From Heliocidaris tuberculata (taxonomy: Eukaryota > Echinodermata > Echinoidea > Camarodonta > Echinometridae): 64,000 nucleotides of DNA. Positions 11,326 to 23,149 of the stretch are shown here, one piece after another (within the stretch, counting starts at the first letter, position 1; the number at the start of each line of letters is the position of its first letter). Below the pieces are notes generated by a model. The model did not search any database. It was given only the letters and a program-made list of their open reading frames with translations, and was not told where the DNA came from. The translations under genes and the position numbers were made by a program. The DNA lies in contig CM046845.1 in NCBI GenBank assembly GCA_025618425.1, positions 7,183,491 through 7,247,490 of the forward strand. Reading direction: 5' to 3'.

Positions 11326-11495
11326 ACTTTGTTTACAAATGATTCCGATATTCTATTTCGTACGATATACTGGTATAGTACTATACAAACAGGCTGCATT
11401 TTCGCGCGCAAAAATTTGGTCTCATTATTCACTTATCCCAAAGTCTGTTGTTTGATTTTTATGAATGAAAGACCCAGTGGCCATTCATTCACTCA
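10650..11495. other. Intergenic with small homopolymers; no gene seen
   Basis: Contains a short (GA)n at about 10662-10671, a poly-C at about 10851-10872 and a run of 28 T at 11291-11318. Otherwise AT-rich and non-coding. Confidence 0.4.
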
Positions 11496-11499
11496 GTCA

Positions 11500-12900
11500 A
11501 GATCAGAACGAAGAAACAGAGCACCTGTAAAATTCCCGCCAAATTTCGAAAGGGAGAAGAAAGGATGAAAAACTATCATCGCGCCCTAACATGTTGCTTC
11601 GCCACATGACGGCAATATAAGTCAGCCGACTAGGTCGGGGAAGGGGAAGAAGAGAGAAAGGGGAGAGGGGGAAAAAAGTGGGGGGAAAAACAATTGTTTT
11701 GTTCGATATAAGCCATATTATAGTAGTAAGCACGTGTGGGGATTACGACGGAGGGTGGAACAAGGCGAGCGAGTCGTGCACCTGCCGCAGGGGGCCTGAG
11801 AACAATCATTCATTCATAAAATATAAATCAAGATTTGTAGTAAGGGCGCGCCGAGTCCGTGGCCGGTGCGCACACGCCGTCCCGAACAGCCCCCGAAAAT
11901 GTTGTCAACAAAACATAAAAGAGTTGTATGGGAATGGATGGGAATGAGAAAAAGAATAATAGCCAGTGCTCGTGTGTCGTCCATTCATGCCGATGCATGA
12001 CAATGTTGGTCGAATCGCTGCCGAGAAGCTGGGGCTATTATCCGACCAAGGATTGTGTCTATTTTACTAGACGGCCGACAATAGGGGAGAACAAACAAGT
12101 CCGTCGACTTGATGGGCCTGGAAAGCGGGCGATGCGAGCAGGTGCAGCCCGCTCGAGCTGTCGCACTCCATCCGTCGCCTCGCCGCTTGCTCGCTCCGAC
12201 TGCATCGGATTGCGGCGGTTCTTGCAGAGGAATGCACTAGCGTGTCTGCAGGCATCTACCACTAACCACGAACGCTCCACTCCGCCACATGCCCCCCATC
12301 TCCTCGCAGACAAAACAACAAAAACACCATAACCTTTCCTTTTCACTCCATCGAGAAAAAAAAATCGAAGAAAAAAAGAGAAAGGTTCACGACGACACCT
12401 GCCAGCCAAATAGAGTGACCTCTCGTCAATGGACCCCCGATTTGGGGTCTATTGTTCCCTGGCACGTGGCAGAAGGATAGCCATTTTTTTTTGTCAGATT
12501 TACTCAAGTTTTGTTATCTACAGCCGATCGGAGGAAGAAAAAAAAAGGGGGCAGAAAAATGAAAATAAGCCCGCAAAAACCGCGCGCGCGAGCCAGGTCT
12601 CGTTTAGTACGCGGCGTGTCACCTGTTGCATGCATTTCTTGGATCTTGCTAACGAACAAAGACATGGAAATAATGGCTAGTAAATAGAGGATGAATGAAG
12701 GAAGAAAAGAAATGCTTCTCCCCATAATAAATACTTTGTGATTTACGGTTGGAAATCTTAACACAAATAAAAGAGTTGGTCGAGCTTCGGAATGGGGTGG
12801 TGTAATAAATTGTTTTTTTCGAACATGGCACGCGTACGTTCAGTTTCGCCTCAAGTTCAACCCGAGTGCACGCGTTTGGATTTCTTGAAAAAAATGGAGA
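11500..12900. promoter_or_regulatory. GC-rich, CpG-containing block of unknown role
   Basis: GC and CpG density rises well above the flanks, especially 11740-12640, with clusters of CG-rich words. E-boxes are visible: CACGTG near 11731 and 12462, and CACCTG near 11769, 12398 and 12620. Overlapping frames are open on both strands (for example 11928-12332 + and 12059-12409 -), but none resembles a protein or shows splice structure. A CpG-rich promoter, an enhancer or a non-coding first exon are all possible. I cannot choose between them. Confidence 0.3.
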
Positions 12901-14448
12901 AAAAAAAAATTGGGGAACGCGAGGGTTGAAGAAAAGAATTGAAATCGTTCGTAGTGAGAAAAAAAAGAGATTGGAATGAATGAATTTGGGAAACAGATGC
13001 ACCTTCACCCTCGATTTTTTCATTCGATGTAAAGAAATGTCAAGAAAACAAAGGAAAGTTTTGAACAATCTGCTCTCTATCATCCGCCATGCTGGGTTAT
13101 CAACGAAATAATGGAAATTGGTAGCGGTATATATTCAGCATAAATCAACTGATAAAATTAGGGTTTGATTCAATCGAATTTTGTGAGAAAATATAATGAG
13201 TCTTAAATAATACTATCACACACAATTAAATGCAATATTTTAGTTTAATAACGAATGTATCAACATGCACCCGACAAGTAGCAGAAATCTGACTGAAAGC
13301 AAAAATGCGAGAATGATCTATAGCCAAAAAAAACCCCAAAAAACGACGATACAAGTTTTCTGTTAATTCTTAATTCTTGACCAACTTTTATATTTTAACA
13401 AGTTGCATTCTGCTTAAAGTTTCCTCCTGATTTATAATTCTTCACCGGCACTTTTGTTAAACTGTTGAAATGATTAGCAAGTAAAAAAGAAAAATGAAGG
13501 GGCATGCATCAAAATGTGCACCACCAAGAAAGTTCCCAAGAAAATAAACAGTTTGTAAGACTCTGTCCAGTATAGTTTCAATGATTATATCCACCAATTC
13601 ATATTAGCTAATCAGCATCTATTAACTGATGCATGTTGCAATTTGGCAGGTAAATTCCATTTTTAAAATATAAGAGCGTCACCCCTATTTCGGGGCATAA
13701 TCCATCAGTTGTTACAAGATCGGGGAAATATTTTATCATTCTCGCCTTATTGTTCGACATCAAACCCATTTACCGGAGCTTTAACTTGTAATTTTTTAGA
13801 ATATGGATAATGACATGGACATAAACAAGATGGAGGTGGAAAAAGAGGGGTAAAGGGGAACTGAGGATATTTATGGGAAGAGAATGAAAATGAAAAAAAG
13901 AAAAGAGAAACCGAAGATGGCGTAGGCATATAGATGAAAGAGAAGGATGAGAAGGAGAATGCGAGGAAGGTGACAAAATGGAATAAGAAAAAGAGGAACT
14001 AGAATCGCAAGAACAGTATGATATGAAGATCATTCTAATTCTGATGAGAACAATAAGGGCGTCAAATTAATTCTAACGCCCTCATGGCACTCCGCAGACA
14101 TGTGGGCTTGGGACTTCGGAGAATATTCGAAAGAAACAAACAGACCTCTTCGTTGTTTTATGCTCTTTTAATCTTAAGGGGTATTTTGAATTAGTAACTC
14201 AAGCAGCTCCGTCATTTCACTGACCACTGCCTCAAGCTCCTGCTTTGCCGTCAAACCACGCCCCACACAATTGTAACCATTAAAAAAATAATATTGCCAT
14301 TTGCGGATAGTCGTTAGAGACAGATGGGGGCGGGGTGGGGTCAGCGTGACCCCTGAAGGTTCGTAATTTTGAGGTTGACAATAATGTGTAGGGGGTTATT
14401 AATACGCACGCGCGTTCGCGTGCTGCGGATTATCGTCAATAGTGTCCT
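12901..14448. other. AT-rich intergenic DNA, partly purine-rich
   Basis: Includes A-rich and G/A-rich stretches (12880-12970, 13830-14000). A small hairpin (AGGGCGTCA / TAACGCCCT) lies at 14056-14083. No exon was recognised. Confidence 0.35.
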
Positions 14449-14534
14449 ATAAAGCTGTACAGTCTCCCCCCCCCCCTCCCCCCCCCCCCGAAGTTGTGAA
14501 TTCGATTCGACGTTTTAGATCTGTACAGCTTTAT
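14449..14534. repeat. Short inverted repeat around poly-C (possible MITE)
   Basis: ATAAAGCTGTACAG at 14449-14462 is matched by its exact inverse CTGTACAGCTTTAT at 14521-14534. The interior carries C-runs. Size and layout suit a tiny MITE, but no target duplication is evident. Confidence 0.45.
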
Positions 14535-15294
14535 TCTCTGGAATAACAAATGAAATTTCCATTGAGCATAATTAAAAGAATCTTAATTTCAAAATAACTT
14601 CATGAAGTTTGTGAGAGAAATGAAACTTAGCGATAATATTAAATTCAGCGGAAATATTGGTTTTAACCCTTCACGTGCCTATATAAAACAAACGCGTTTC
14701 TTCAAGTTTTATAAAATGGTACATGAGTGTACATTCTGGTAAAATCTGCAAGCCTCGTATGAACTTCAATTCATGATAACCTGCTATAGAAGTATGGTAA
14801 AACTGCGTTCAAATAGGCCTTTGACCTAAACGTGTCATAAATAGATCAATTAAAACAAATGAAAATGAACATTAAGAGCAAGAGCAAGACAAATAATGGA
14901 ACAAAAACAAATTTAAATGCCCCCTCCATAATTTATACATGATATACTCCCTTCCTAAAGACCTGCTGCCGAGAGGCAGAAGGGCTTAAAACTTATACTT
15001 TTACATATAATAGGGTTAACGCCCTTCTGACTCTAATAGACAGATCTTAATTGCAACAACGCTTCTAAGTTTTATCGTACGCAATCTACAGCAGATTGTC
15101 CTATTTTGAGGTTTCTTGAGAATGACATTTAATGTTTTCATACAAAATATGAAACGCGTGAAGCTCTAGAGTGATTAATTTCTATCCCTCCGTGATGACC
15201 AGCGTTTTTTGTGGCAGATGTCCAGTGAATGTGGTCAGTTAATTACAAATTGGAGTTGGACAATGATTACGGCCATTTCATCAAAAAATTGTCA

Positions 15295-15332
<38 letters not shown>

Positions 15333-15715
15333 GTGCAAACAAAGTGAAGCTGAAAGTCGTCCACTATTAATCATACAATCGTTTGGATTTGTTTTTGGTG
15401 GCAGTGAAGCGCGCGGTGTTCTTATGACGACAACCCACATCCAATAAACGGAGATGGAAAATAATGAAAAACATTAAAGAAGAAACAAAGACACTGTTGT
15501 GGGGAAAAGGATAAATTAATTAAAGTAAAATTAAAGCACTATTTTTAAGAGAAAGGGGGAAAGGGAAAGAGAGAGAAAATGAGAGAGGGCAGAATGTGGA
15601 AGAAAGGGGGAGAAAGAAAAAATATCGAAAAGGGGAAAAAATAACTTCAGATCCTCTTAAGAAAACACGAAGTGTCATCGAGGGTATAAGAAATTGAGGT
15701 CTCAATCTGTTCGTC
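14535..15715. other. Intergenic; includes a 35-T homopolymer
   Basis: The only distinct feature is the poly-T run at 15297-15331. The rest is AT-rich and non-coding as far as I can see. Confidence 0.4.
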
Positions 15716-15880
15716 AGTGGCGCGCGAGCGGGGCGATGTGGTCAGAAATCAGTTGAACAATGACCCAGCGAACAAAAGGTCCCAGCGGGGCGGGGTGACG
15801 GCGGGTGAGGGATTCGCTGAGCAGACGACAGGTGCAGAACAGGGGGCAAAAGCGCGCGCGCGCGGCTGGTCAGACTAAAT
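15716..15880. other. Local GC-rich patch with (CG)n
   Basis: The patch starts with GGCGCGCGAGCGGGGCG and ends with a GCGCGCGCGCGCGG run near 15851-15866, inside AT-rich flanks. It is too short and featureless to call a promoter. Alternating CG could adopt Z-DNA. Confidence 0.35.
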
Positions 15881-16439
15881 TTAGTGTAAGCTCTTTGTAT
15901 AGAAGTAATAAGACGATAATCGTTGATAATGGAATAAGGGGGCGGAGAGCAGAACTGTACAAGGTGATTAGAACCAACCAGTGAGGCTACAACAACAACA
16001 ATTATGTTTTCTTTAATCCATATGTCATAAAAGGAACATTAGGTATAGTATTCATATCGAGCAGCTCCTATACAACTGGGCAGTGAAATTTTTTATTTGT
16101 GGTTAGGTGAAATTATTTTGTCCGTGTGAGATTTATTTAATTCTTTTCATTTGAGGGAAGAAAGCTGCACAATATGTTTTTACAACTCATCTGTTAGTTG
16201 ATTTGGTCTTAGAGTAGCACAAAATGAGTGGCAAATGTAGATTATTTAGGCCTTCTGATCGTAAAGCCGATGTACCTTTGAAATTGAACGAAATATATGC
16301 GTGTTTTCCCCCTTTTTAGGGAGTGGGGTCTTCAATATTTTCTCTAAAACTTGCTATAAACAACAACAACAACAACAATATAAACTCATTATATTCTCAC
16401 GAAAGCTGTAAGGGCAATACTTAATATTTTCAAAATCAT

Positions 16440-16830
16440 GCCCACCTGAATGGGGGGCATTCGGTTTTTCCGAAGGTTCGTATATATTTCCGAAAGGTTC
16501 GTATATATTTCCGAAGGTTCATAATTCCGAAACACAAATTTCCCATGGCTGGGGTTCATAATTCCGAACATTTGATGCATTACTCCGAAGGTTCGTTATA
16601 TTCAGGAGGTTCGTAATTCCGAAAATGAAATAGGGTTCGTAATTCCGAAAAGAAAATAAAGTTCATAATTCCGAAAATGAAATAAGGTTCGTAATTCCGA
16701 AAATGAAATAGGGTTCGTAATTCCGAAAAGAAAATAAAGTTCATAATTCCGGAAATGAAATACGGTTCGTTATTCGGAAAATGCAGTAGAACCCTACACA
16801 ATTTTTTTCGGAATACGAATCTTCCGAAAA
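16440..16830. repeat. TTCGTAATTCCGAA tandem repeat cluster A
   Basis: Many copies of a near-palindromic core (GGTTCGTAATTCCGAA, alternating with GTTCATAATTCCGAA) are spaced by A-rich linkers (AATGAAATA or AAGAAAATAAA). Between 16600 and 16770 the units are regular at about 25-28 bp and form a higher-order pattern. Open frames here are translations of the repeat. The orientation matches cluster B about 2 kb away. Confidence 0.8.
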
Positions 16831-16839
16831 ACGACATGT

Positions 16840-17365
16840 AACCTTAACAATCAGTTGAACAGAAGCCAAGAATAATGAATTAATTAACAACTTACAGAAT
16901 TTGGCGTGAGAAATTGACTTTTAAAGATGATAACAATGACGAGCGAGATGTCTTTTGTTAAGAATAGAACTTGCTTTGTGTTTGAGTGACTAAAAATATC
17001 TGGCTTTCACGGTGAAGTTTGTTGAATTTATTAACAGTGGCCTCAGAATATTCTTGGCTGAAGGTTTAATCTTGGAAGAGAACTTCATTAAATCCATCAC
17101 TAATTGATTGCAGAACGCGATCATTTTGTATTTCCTTGTTCTTAATCATCTCTAGTAGGTTCATGTTCTTATATAGCAAACAATGATTTTAAACAAAACC
17201 ATACAATTCAATAGTAAAATCATCATAATCAAAATAATTTCCTATTGTTTCAAACTTAATAATGGACAGATGGAATTCATTACTACGGACCTGCTAAAAC
17301 TAAAATAGTCAAAGAATAACAGGCCTAGAGAGCAATACTTCAAAAGTTTATATCTTGGAAAGTAG
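16840..17365. other. AT-rich spacer between repeat clusters; no gene seen
   Basis: No exon, RNA gene or repeat is visible. It may be the interior of an element whose ends are the two TTCGTAATTCCGAA clusters, but this is unproven. Confidence 0.3.
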
Positions 17366-17370
17366 AAAAA

Positions 17371-17379
17371 TATACAAAC

Positions 17380-17431
<52 letters not shown>

Positions 17432-17440
17432 GTTTGTATA
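17371..17440. repeat. Perfect 70-bp AT-rich palindrome
   Basis: TATACAAACATTTA (17371-17384) and its exact inverse TAAATGTTTGTATA (17427-17440) enclose a (TA)n core, giving an uninterrupted self-complementary sequence able to extrude as a cruciform. Confidence 0.95.
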
Positions 17441-17563
17441 TTGCGGCTTTTCATTGTTCAGTACTCCCCTGTCCCTCAAAGAAAAGGAATAAATTAACTG
17501 CGAAGGATTGCAAGGGCTGCCTGTCGGTGTTTGTACCTGGTGTAGCTGAATACCACTCAACCC

Positions 17564-17636
17564 GCCTCCGTGGTCTAGTGGTTAAGGCGTTTGGCGTACA
17601 GTGCCAAAGACCCGGGTTCGACTCCCGGCGGAGACA
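17564..17636 (+). tRNA. tRNA or tRNA-like gene, predicted anticodon ACA (possibly a pseudogene or SINE head)
   Basis: The 73-nt segment folds as a cloverleaf. The acceptor stem is GCCTCCG/CGGAGAC with one C-A mismatch at the second pair. The D arm is GTCT-AGTGGTTA-AGGC, the anticodon stem is TTGGC/GCCAA with loop GTACAGT, and the T arm is CCGGG-TTCGACT-CCCGG. The B box GGTTCGACTCC is perfect. A T5 tract, suitable as an RNA polymerase III terminator, starts two bases after the 3' end. Two features are irregular: two bases instead of one lie between the D and anticodon stems, and the anticodon ACA is not normally used by animal tRNA-Cys (GCA). It may therefore be a tRNA pseudogene or tRNA-derived repeat. 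Confidence 0.5.
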
Positions 17637-17744
17637 GTTTTTGCAAACCCTGCAGTTATTTCCACAAAAAGGAAGTCAGTAAGGAGGAACAATGAATTTA
17701 GCTACGCAAATTATTTCTCTCATTCAATTCAATTGATTTCTCAC

Positions 17745-17746
<2 letters not shown>

Positions 17747-17778
<32 letters not shown>
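17747..17778. repeat. (TA)n microsatellite
   Basis: Uninterrupted alternating TA of about 32 bp downstream of the tRNA-like gene. Confidence 0.9.
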
Positions 17779-17779
<1 letters not shown>

Positions 17780-17781
<2 letters not shown>

Positions 17782-18590
17782 TCAAACCTAACAGTCATAC
17801 AAACAATTACTTGAGCATTGTTTGGGATCATAAAGTGCTCTAAAAGGTCCATACCGATCGTCACATAAGAGCGATTCATATTTTAGCTGAAATATGGAAT
17901 CTCTTTCTGTCCCTTTTATGCAACATGGATATTTTACATTTATTCCACCTTAAATGAAAAAAAAAATCATTCGAAAGATGACTATTGACTAATGTTTCTT
18001 TCTGATATCTGTATATGATTTTCACAAAACAAAATTTTATCAACTTTATCATCTATTTTGTGTAATCGACTGGCTCGAAATGTTGTCAAAATATCAATTC
18101 TTCCAATATAGTACGTATAATCACCCATCAGATGGTTGAAGTTGTGATTTCACTTCAGTATTGAAAAAAATCGAGGCTTTCATATCATTTTAGTAGACTT
18201 TGTCCTTGCTAAGCGTTAGAATACAAATTGGATTACTAAGAATTTGCTATCCCATTTCAGTTCGGTGCATACAATTCCTAATTAGTAATTCCTGATGACC
18301 AATACCATGATTAAGTTTCACTTGATTTTAGCTCGGATTTCTTTTGGGAATTTTAAGTGACACGATTTCAATATCAGGCCTACTGTTGCACAAGTTTGAC
18401 TAAAACAGGTGTAAAAGTAATTTTCTCTTTAATTGTGGTAGTTTTATATTCATATTTCTTTTTTGCAAATAATATAGCCTATGAACTACGATATGTCTCC
18501 ACTCTCATCTTGATTTTAACTTTAGGGACCAAAAAATGTGAGTCAGCAAAAGTATTCGTCAAACCTTGATTAATATTGTTACAGCTCTGT
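17780..18590. other. AT-rich spacer; no feature seen
   Basis: No recognisable coding or structural feature between the (TA)n tract and repeat cluster B. Confidence 0.35.
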
Positions 18591-18596
18591 ATTTCA

Positions 18597-18835
18597 AAGG
18601 TTCGTAATTCTAAATGTTCGTTATTCACAAAATAGTCTTATATACAATTATATACGTTACTCCGAATATTCGTTATTTTGAAGGTTCTCGTCATGCTCGT
18701 AGCCGAAGTTATTCCTGGATTTTCGTTTAACCGAGGATTCATCATTCAGAATGCTCGTCATTCCGACTTTTCTTTTTTCCGATGATTGCTTTTTCCGAAA
18801 GTTCGTTGTTCTGAAAATTTCATTCATTCGAATTT
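18597..18835. repeat. TTCGTAATTCCGAA repeat cluster B (diverged)
   Basis: Degenerate copies of the cluster A motif recur here, such as GGTTCGTAATTC, CTCCGAATATTCGTTATT, CTCGTCATTCCGA and TTTCCGAAAGTTCGTTGTTC. They are much more diverged than in cluster A and in the same overall orientation. Confidence 0.6.
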
Positions 18836-18859
18836 CCCGCATGTGTTGACCAAATTGTT

Positions 18860-19318
18860 CATTATGTATACCTTTAAATCGCAAACGATTTAAGGAAGGG
18901 CAAGTCTTAGGGTTATTGGTACCCCCATGAACCTGACTGAAAAGTCCAAAGCACAAACAATTAATTAGAGATTGTGTTAATTAGATAATTTGTTCCATAT
19001 TAGATATCGAATCTCAAATAATCGGCAGGGACTGAAATTTCATAGCCCGACGAAGAGACACGCCTTTAATGTTCCAATCAATGGATCTAAGAATTAATTA
19101 ATTACTGACCACAATTTGGGTATCGTGTCATTGGTAACCTAGACCAATATCATAAGATGTTGGTATCAGAAGATTTTATGTTTAGACTTTCTAAAATGAA
19201 CTCTGGGCGAGAGAGGAGTTGCGAGAAGATAGTGATAAAAATAGGGATTTTCTTTCCTTCTTATTTTTTACCTCTTTGTAGTTACTTACACGAACTTTGT
19301 AACTCTTTGGAGTAAGAA
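18860..19318. other. Intergenic; no feature seen
   Basis: Unremarkable AT-rich DNA between repeat cluster B and the pyrimidine minisatellite. Confidence 0.35.
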
Positions 19319-19319
19319 A

Positions 19320-19930
19320 TATCCTCTCTCCTCCCTATCTCCCCTTTCCCCTCTTCACCCCCCTCCCCTATCTCCTCTCTCCCCTATTCACCTCCCCCTC
19401 CCTATCTCCTCTCTCCCCTATTCACCTTCCCCCTCCTCCCCTATCTCCTCTCTCCCCTATTCACCTCCCCCTCCCTATTTCCTCTCTCTCCTATTCACCT
19501 CCCTCCCTCCTCCCCTATCCCCCCTCTCCCCTCTTCACCCCCTCCCCTATCTCCTTCTCCCCTATTCACCTCCCCCTCCCTATTTCCTCTCTCCCCTATT
19601 CACCTCCCCCCCCCCCCCCTCCCCTATCTCCCCTCTCCCTCTTCATCCCCCCCCCTATCTCCTCTCTCTCCTATTCACCTCCCCCTCCCTATCTCCTCTC
19701 TCCCCCCTATTCCCCCCCCCCCCCCTCCCCCCCTATCTCCCCCCTCCCCCCCCCCCCCCTTCACCCCTCCCCTCTCCTCCTCTCTTCCTTCCGGTCTCCT
19801 CCTCGCCTTCTCTCCACCTGTCTCTCTCTTCCCCACTTTTGTCTCCCCCTCTCTCCTTTTCCCGCTATCCCCTCTCTCCTCGGCTCTCTTCCCTCTCTTC
19901 CTCTCCCTCCTTTCCTCTCTTTCCACCCCA
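19320..19930. repeat. Pyrimidine minisatellite, unit about 34-39 bp
   Basis: The unit is recognisable from CCCCTATTCACCTCCCC alternating with CTATCTCCTCTCTCC. Copies start at about 19381, 19415, 19454 and onward. The array degenerates into general C/T-rich sequence from about 19740. It is strongly strand-asymmetric (almost no G on the + strand). Open frames on either strand are repeat translations. Confidence 0.9.
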
Positions 19931-20805
19931 CTCCATTTCAACTTCTATCGCTCTCAGTCCTTCTTTTTCAACACATCGACATCATGAACATGGATTGTTC
20001 CATCAAAGCTATACTTGACCAATAACAGAGATCAAGAAGCTTAGAGGTAAAGGCAAAAAAGGGATCCCTCGTTTCCTGAACAAAAACAATGAAAACGACA
20101 AAATTTCCTGTTCAAATCGTACAAAAACAAAATCATTTTGCTCATTTTCATGAAGCCAAGTCCGTTACAGCATTACCAAGAGTCTATGATGTGGAAGTTC
20201 GCAATACTCGCTACCCTTGACTGTGGATTAAGGAGGACTAAATTACGAGCCAAGTTTCTGCTCTTGGTAAGAGAGTGGCTATATACAAGTCGGATGTATG
20301 ACGTCACCGATATTGCAAGACCCAAGGAACAATGTTTGCCTACAAAATAGGAAAGGGGGGGGGGGGGTGTAAAATGATAATAATAACAGTTCAAATGTCC
20401 TTTATGACTGATGAATAAATTACTGGTACAACAGTTCGATGATATCCATTTCTAAATCCATGGCAAGTGCGGCAAACTTTCGAAGCATCACAATTTCTAG
20501 AGAAAGATTGAGGCAAACTAAAAACTTCGAAAACTTCTCTTATTTCTCCACTTCGTCAGCATTTGACATATATGGAAAGGACTTAGTCGAAAATTATATC
20601 TTGAAATTATTCAATAAAATTTTACATTATATATCAGGAAAAATGATTTACATTTACTTAATATTCTGAATAATAGAAGATGGACTTTTTTCTCTGCAAA
20701 AAATAAATAAACATACTATTCATATCAAGAAAAAAATGCTAAAAGCTTGGAAAATGAAATAAGAAATACCTGCATATTTATCCTAAAAATGGTAAGAAAT
20801 TGATA
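19931..20805. other. Intergenic; no feature seen
   Basis: No exon or RNA gene recognised. A short poly-G is present at about 20355-20367. Confidence 0.35.
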
Positions 20806-20808
20806 ATC

Positions 20809-20872
20809 AAGCGAAAGAGAGAGGGAAGGAGAGAGAGAGAGAGAGAAAAAAGAGAGAGAAAGAGAGAAAGAG

Positions 20873-20923
<51 letters not shown>

Positions 20924-20925
20924 AG
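20809..20925. repeat. (GA)n microsatellite with poly-G end
   Basis: Imperfect GA/GAAA repeats continue into a run of G. Frames through it encode only Arg/Glu or Leu/Ser runs. Confidence 0.95.
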
Positions 20926-23060
20926 ATGTTTCAACCAATGAGGTACTGGATAAGCTTGCCTCCTTGTTTCAACACAATGACGAAATACAACTACGTGGTA
21001 AAAAAAGTGATCGAACTTCGCGGTTTTCGTTTACAGCTCAGAGGGCAGAAATGTTGGCAGCAATTTGCAACAGCTGAAGATTACAACTATGGGCGTGCAT
21101 GATACGTAAATAAATTTAATATGAAACGGGGAAAAATTATCAACCTGTGTAGCGTCCACGGCCACTTCTCATACAAGATGAGCTATTGTTATTGCGTGGC
21201 ATCAACGACAGTCATACAATGAAAGCTTGCCAAGTTATATTTTTGTTTTCCTTTTGTATGAATCTAAATCCATTCTCAATGAATTTCGGGGGAGAGATGT
21301 TTGTGACAAGATTGTGATGGTTTTCGCCATCTGTTGAGGTTCGGGTGTCGTTTTAAGGATTAAACAGAGAGCAGTTGTAAAAAGATATGTAGTATGGTTA
21401 TGGATAATGTGCCGTGTTTTATTAGCATGACGAGGCGAAACATGTGCTACAGTTAATTGCAAGTGTTTCTTTCAAGTGATTCTGATTTGAGTTGTGTTAA
21501 TGTGCTAAGGGGTAAATAGTAAAATTGATAAGTGATTTGAGCTTGAGTAATTGAGCAGACATTTGACTATCTACACGTTTCCTATGATGTATTAATGTAT
21601 TTATTTGGAAAACTTTATTTTAGTCTGAGAGGGGTTTCTCTTGTTGACTATAGTGCACTTGATTGTGCAGTCATTTATTTGAATATTAAATTGCTAGTTC
21701 ACTTTGTTTTAGATTATGACTTGTTACAGTTACGGGGAATATTTGGTATTTTTAAAGGGGGATTTATTCTAACCGTAAGACTACGGAAACTTTCACCAAG
21801 TAAATGGAGTGTTTGGTATTGTAGCACAACATTCATCAAAATTTTAGAGGAGAATAAGGACTAGCATTCTAGCGTTCTTGTTTAGTTTTAGTTGTTGTTG
21901 TTGTTTCGGATTTCTAGCTTACGATTCGGTTCCGAATATTGACGCCATCTACGTGTGGGTTTCTGTACTTCTTTTTATTATTTTTGTTTTCAATTAATTT
22001 ACTTTTGTCGAGGAGTTTGCATGTCCGGTCATCAAAGACGGTCCCTCCACTTGATTTTTTTTTGTTTTGTTTTTTGTTTTTTTCGTCGTATCTTCTGGAC
22101 AATCCGGCTCGGTGTGTTGAGCAGACTTCTCGGTCTAAAATGAGACCTAGTCCCCTCCGATACGTGGAAAGGGTCAAGGAGCCTGAACCCGTAAAAACTC
22201 CTCTCATTCAAAACAAACAAACAAACAAACAAACAAACAAAAAGAAAAAAAAAACAAACAAAACAGTTTTAGTAAGTTTATTAAAGAATACCTCACAGAA
22301 TTATCGTAATTCAATAGAAGTTAGATATTTCAAGGTTATCAAAACAATGTAATAATACTTTTAGAGATTTGAAGTTTCAAAGATAGAAACAAAGAAAATT
22401 ACATTATCTCAAAAAGGTGAAATTATATAATCTAATCTGAAATTATATCATTTGTTTGAGGAAAAAACGTTGTTTATTTTCATTAGAACAGCTCCACGGT
22501 TGAACGTAAATCCTTACGATCAAGTGTCCAATCAACCAATCAGAATGAAGATTCCATCAGTGTTTGGCATTCTTATTGAAAGACTATTACTGATTGGTCG
22601 AGGAAGAGACTTTAGTACTGCTCTTCAGAAATTGAATGGAGATCAATCTTGTATTTTTGTTTTAAGAATAAGTTAAAAATTAGTTGATCTTGCTGGTCCC
22701 ACGATACGCTGTTGCAACAAGTGATTAAGGATTACGTCCCCCCTCAAAATTTAAAGAAGAATATTAGTCATGGCAGCTCCCGAGGGGGAATGGGAGAATG
22801 AAATGGTAATTATCTGAAAGGCTGTCTCTTCAAATATCGCCTGTATCATTTTGGAAAAAGAAAAATACAACTGTTATTCCTCATAATCCGGCCTCTAACA
22901 GAATCACATGTGAGGTCTGAATCTGGTGAGGTTGTGCCAAACAAGTGCCAATAATTTTTCACGGTCATGGTTAATAGCGTCCGATAATAATTATACATGC
23001 ATTACATGGACTTGTGAGTTTTATATAGGGGAGGGAAAAATAAGAATAGGAAGTAAAGGA
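20926..23060. other. Intergenic; small simple repeats only
   Basis: Contains an (AAAC)n run at about 22208-22262 and T-rich stretches at 22050-22085. I recognise no exon, although short frames exist (for example 21595-21864). Confidence 0.35.
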
Positions 23061-23069
23061 GAGAAAGCG

Positions 23070-23073
23070 GGAA

Positions 23074-23108
<35 letters not shown>

Positions 23109-23148
23109 TAGTTTGTGGGAAAGGCAGAGAGAGGGGGGGGGGGGGGCA
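23070..23148. repeat. (GA)n microsatellite with poly-G end
   Basis: GAGAGA runs at 23074-23110, then GAGAGAGGGG and a G-run ending at about 23146. The composition resembles the tract at 20809. Confidence 0.9.
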
Positions 23149-23149
23149 A

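Noticed and set aside
12059..12409. 116-aa - strand frame in the GC-rich block
   Set aside because: Overlapping frames on both strands are open simply because of high GC. There are no motifs and no splice signals.
16440..16830. CRISPR-like regular repeats
   Set aside because: This is an animal genome. Spacers are A-rich and near-identical rather than unique, so it is a tandem repeat.
16580..16837. 85-aa - strand frame with repeated NYEP-like words
   Set aside because: It is a translation of the TTCGTAATTCCGAA repeat.
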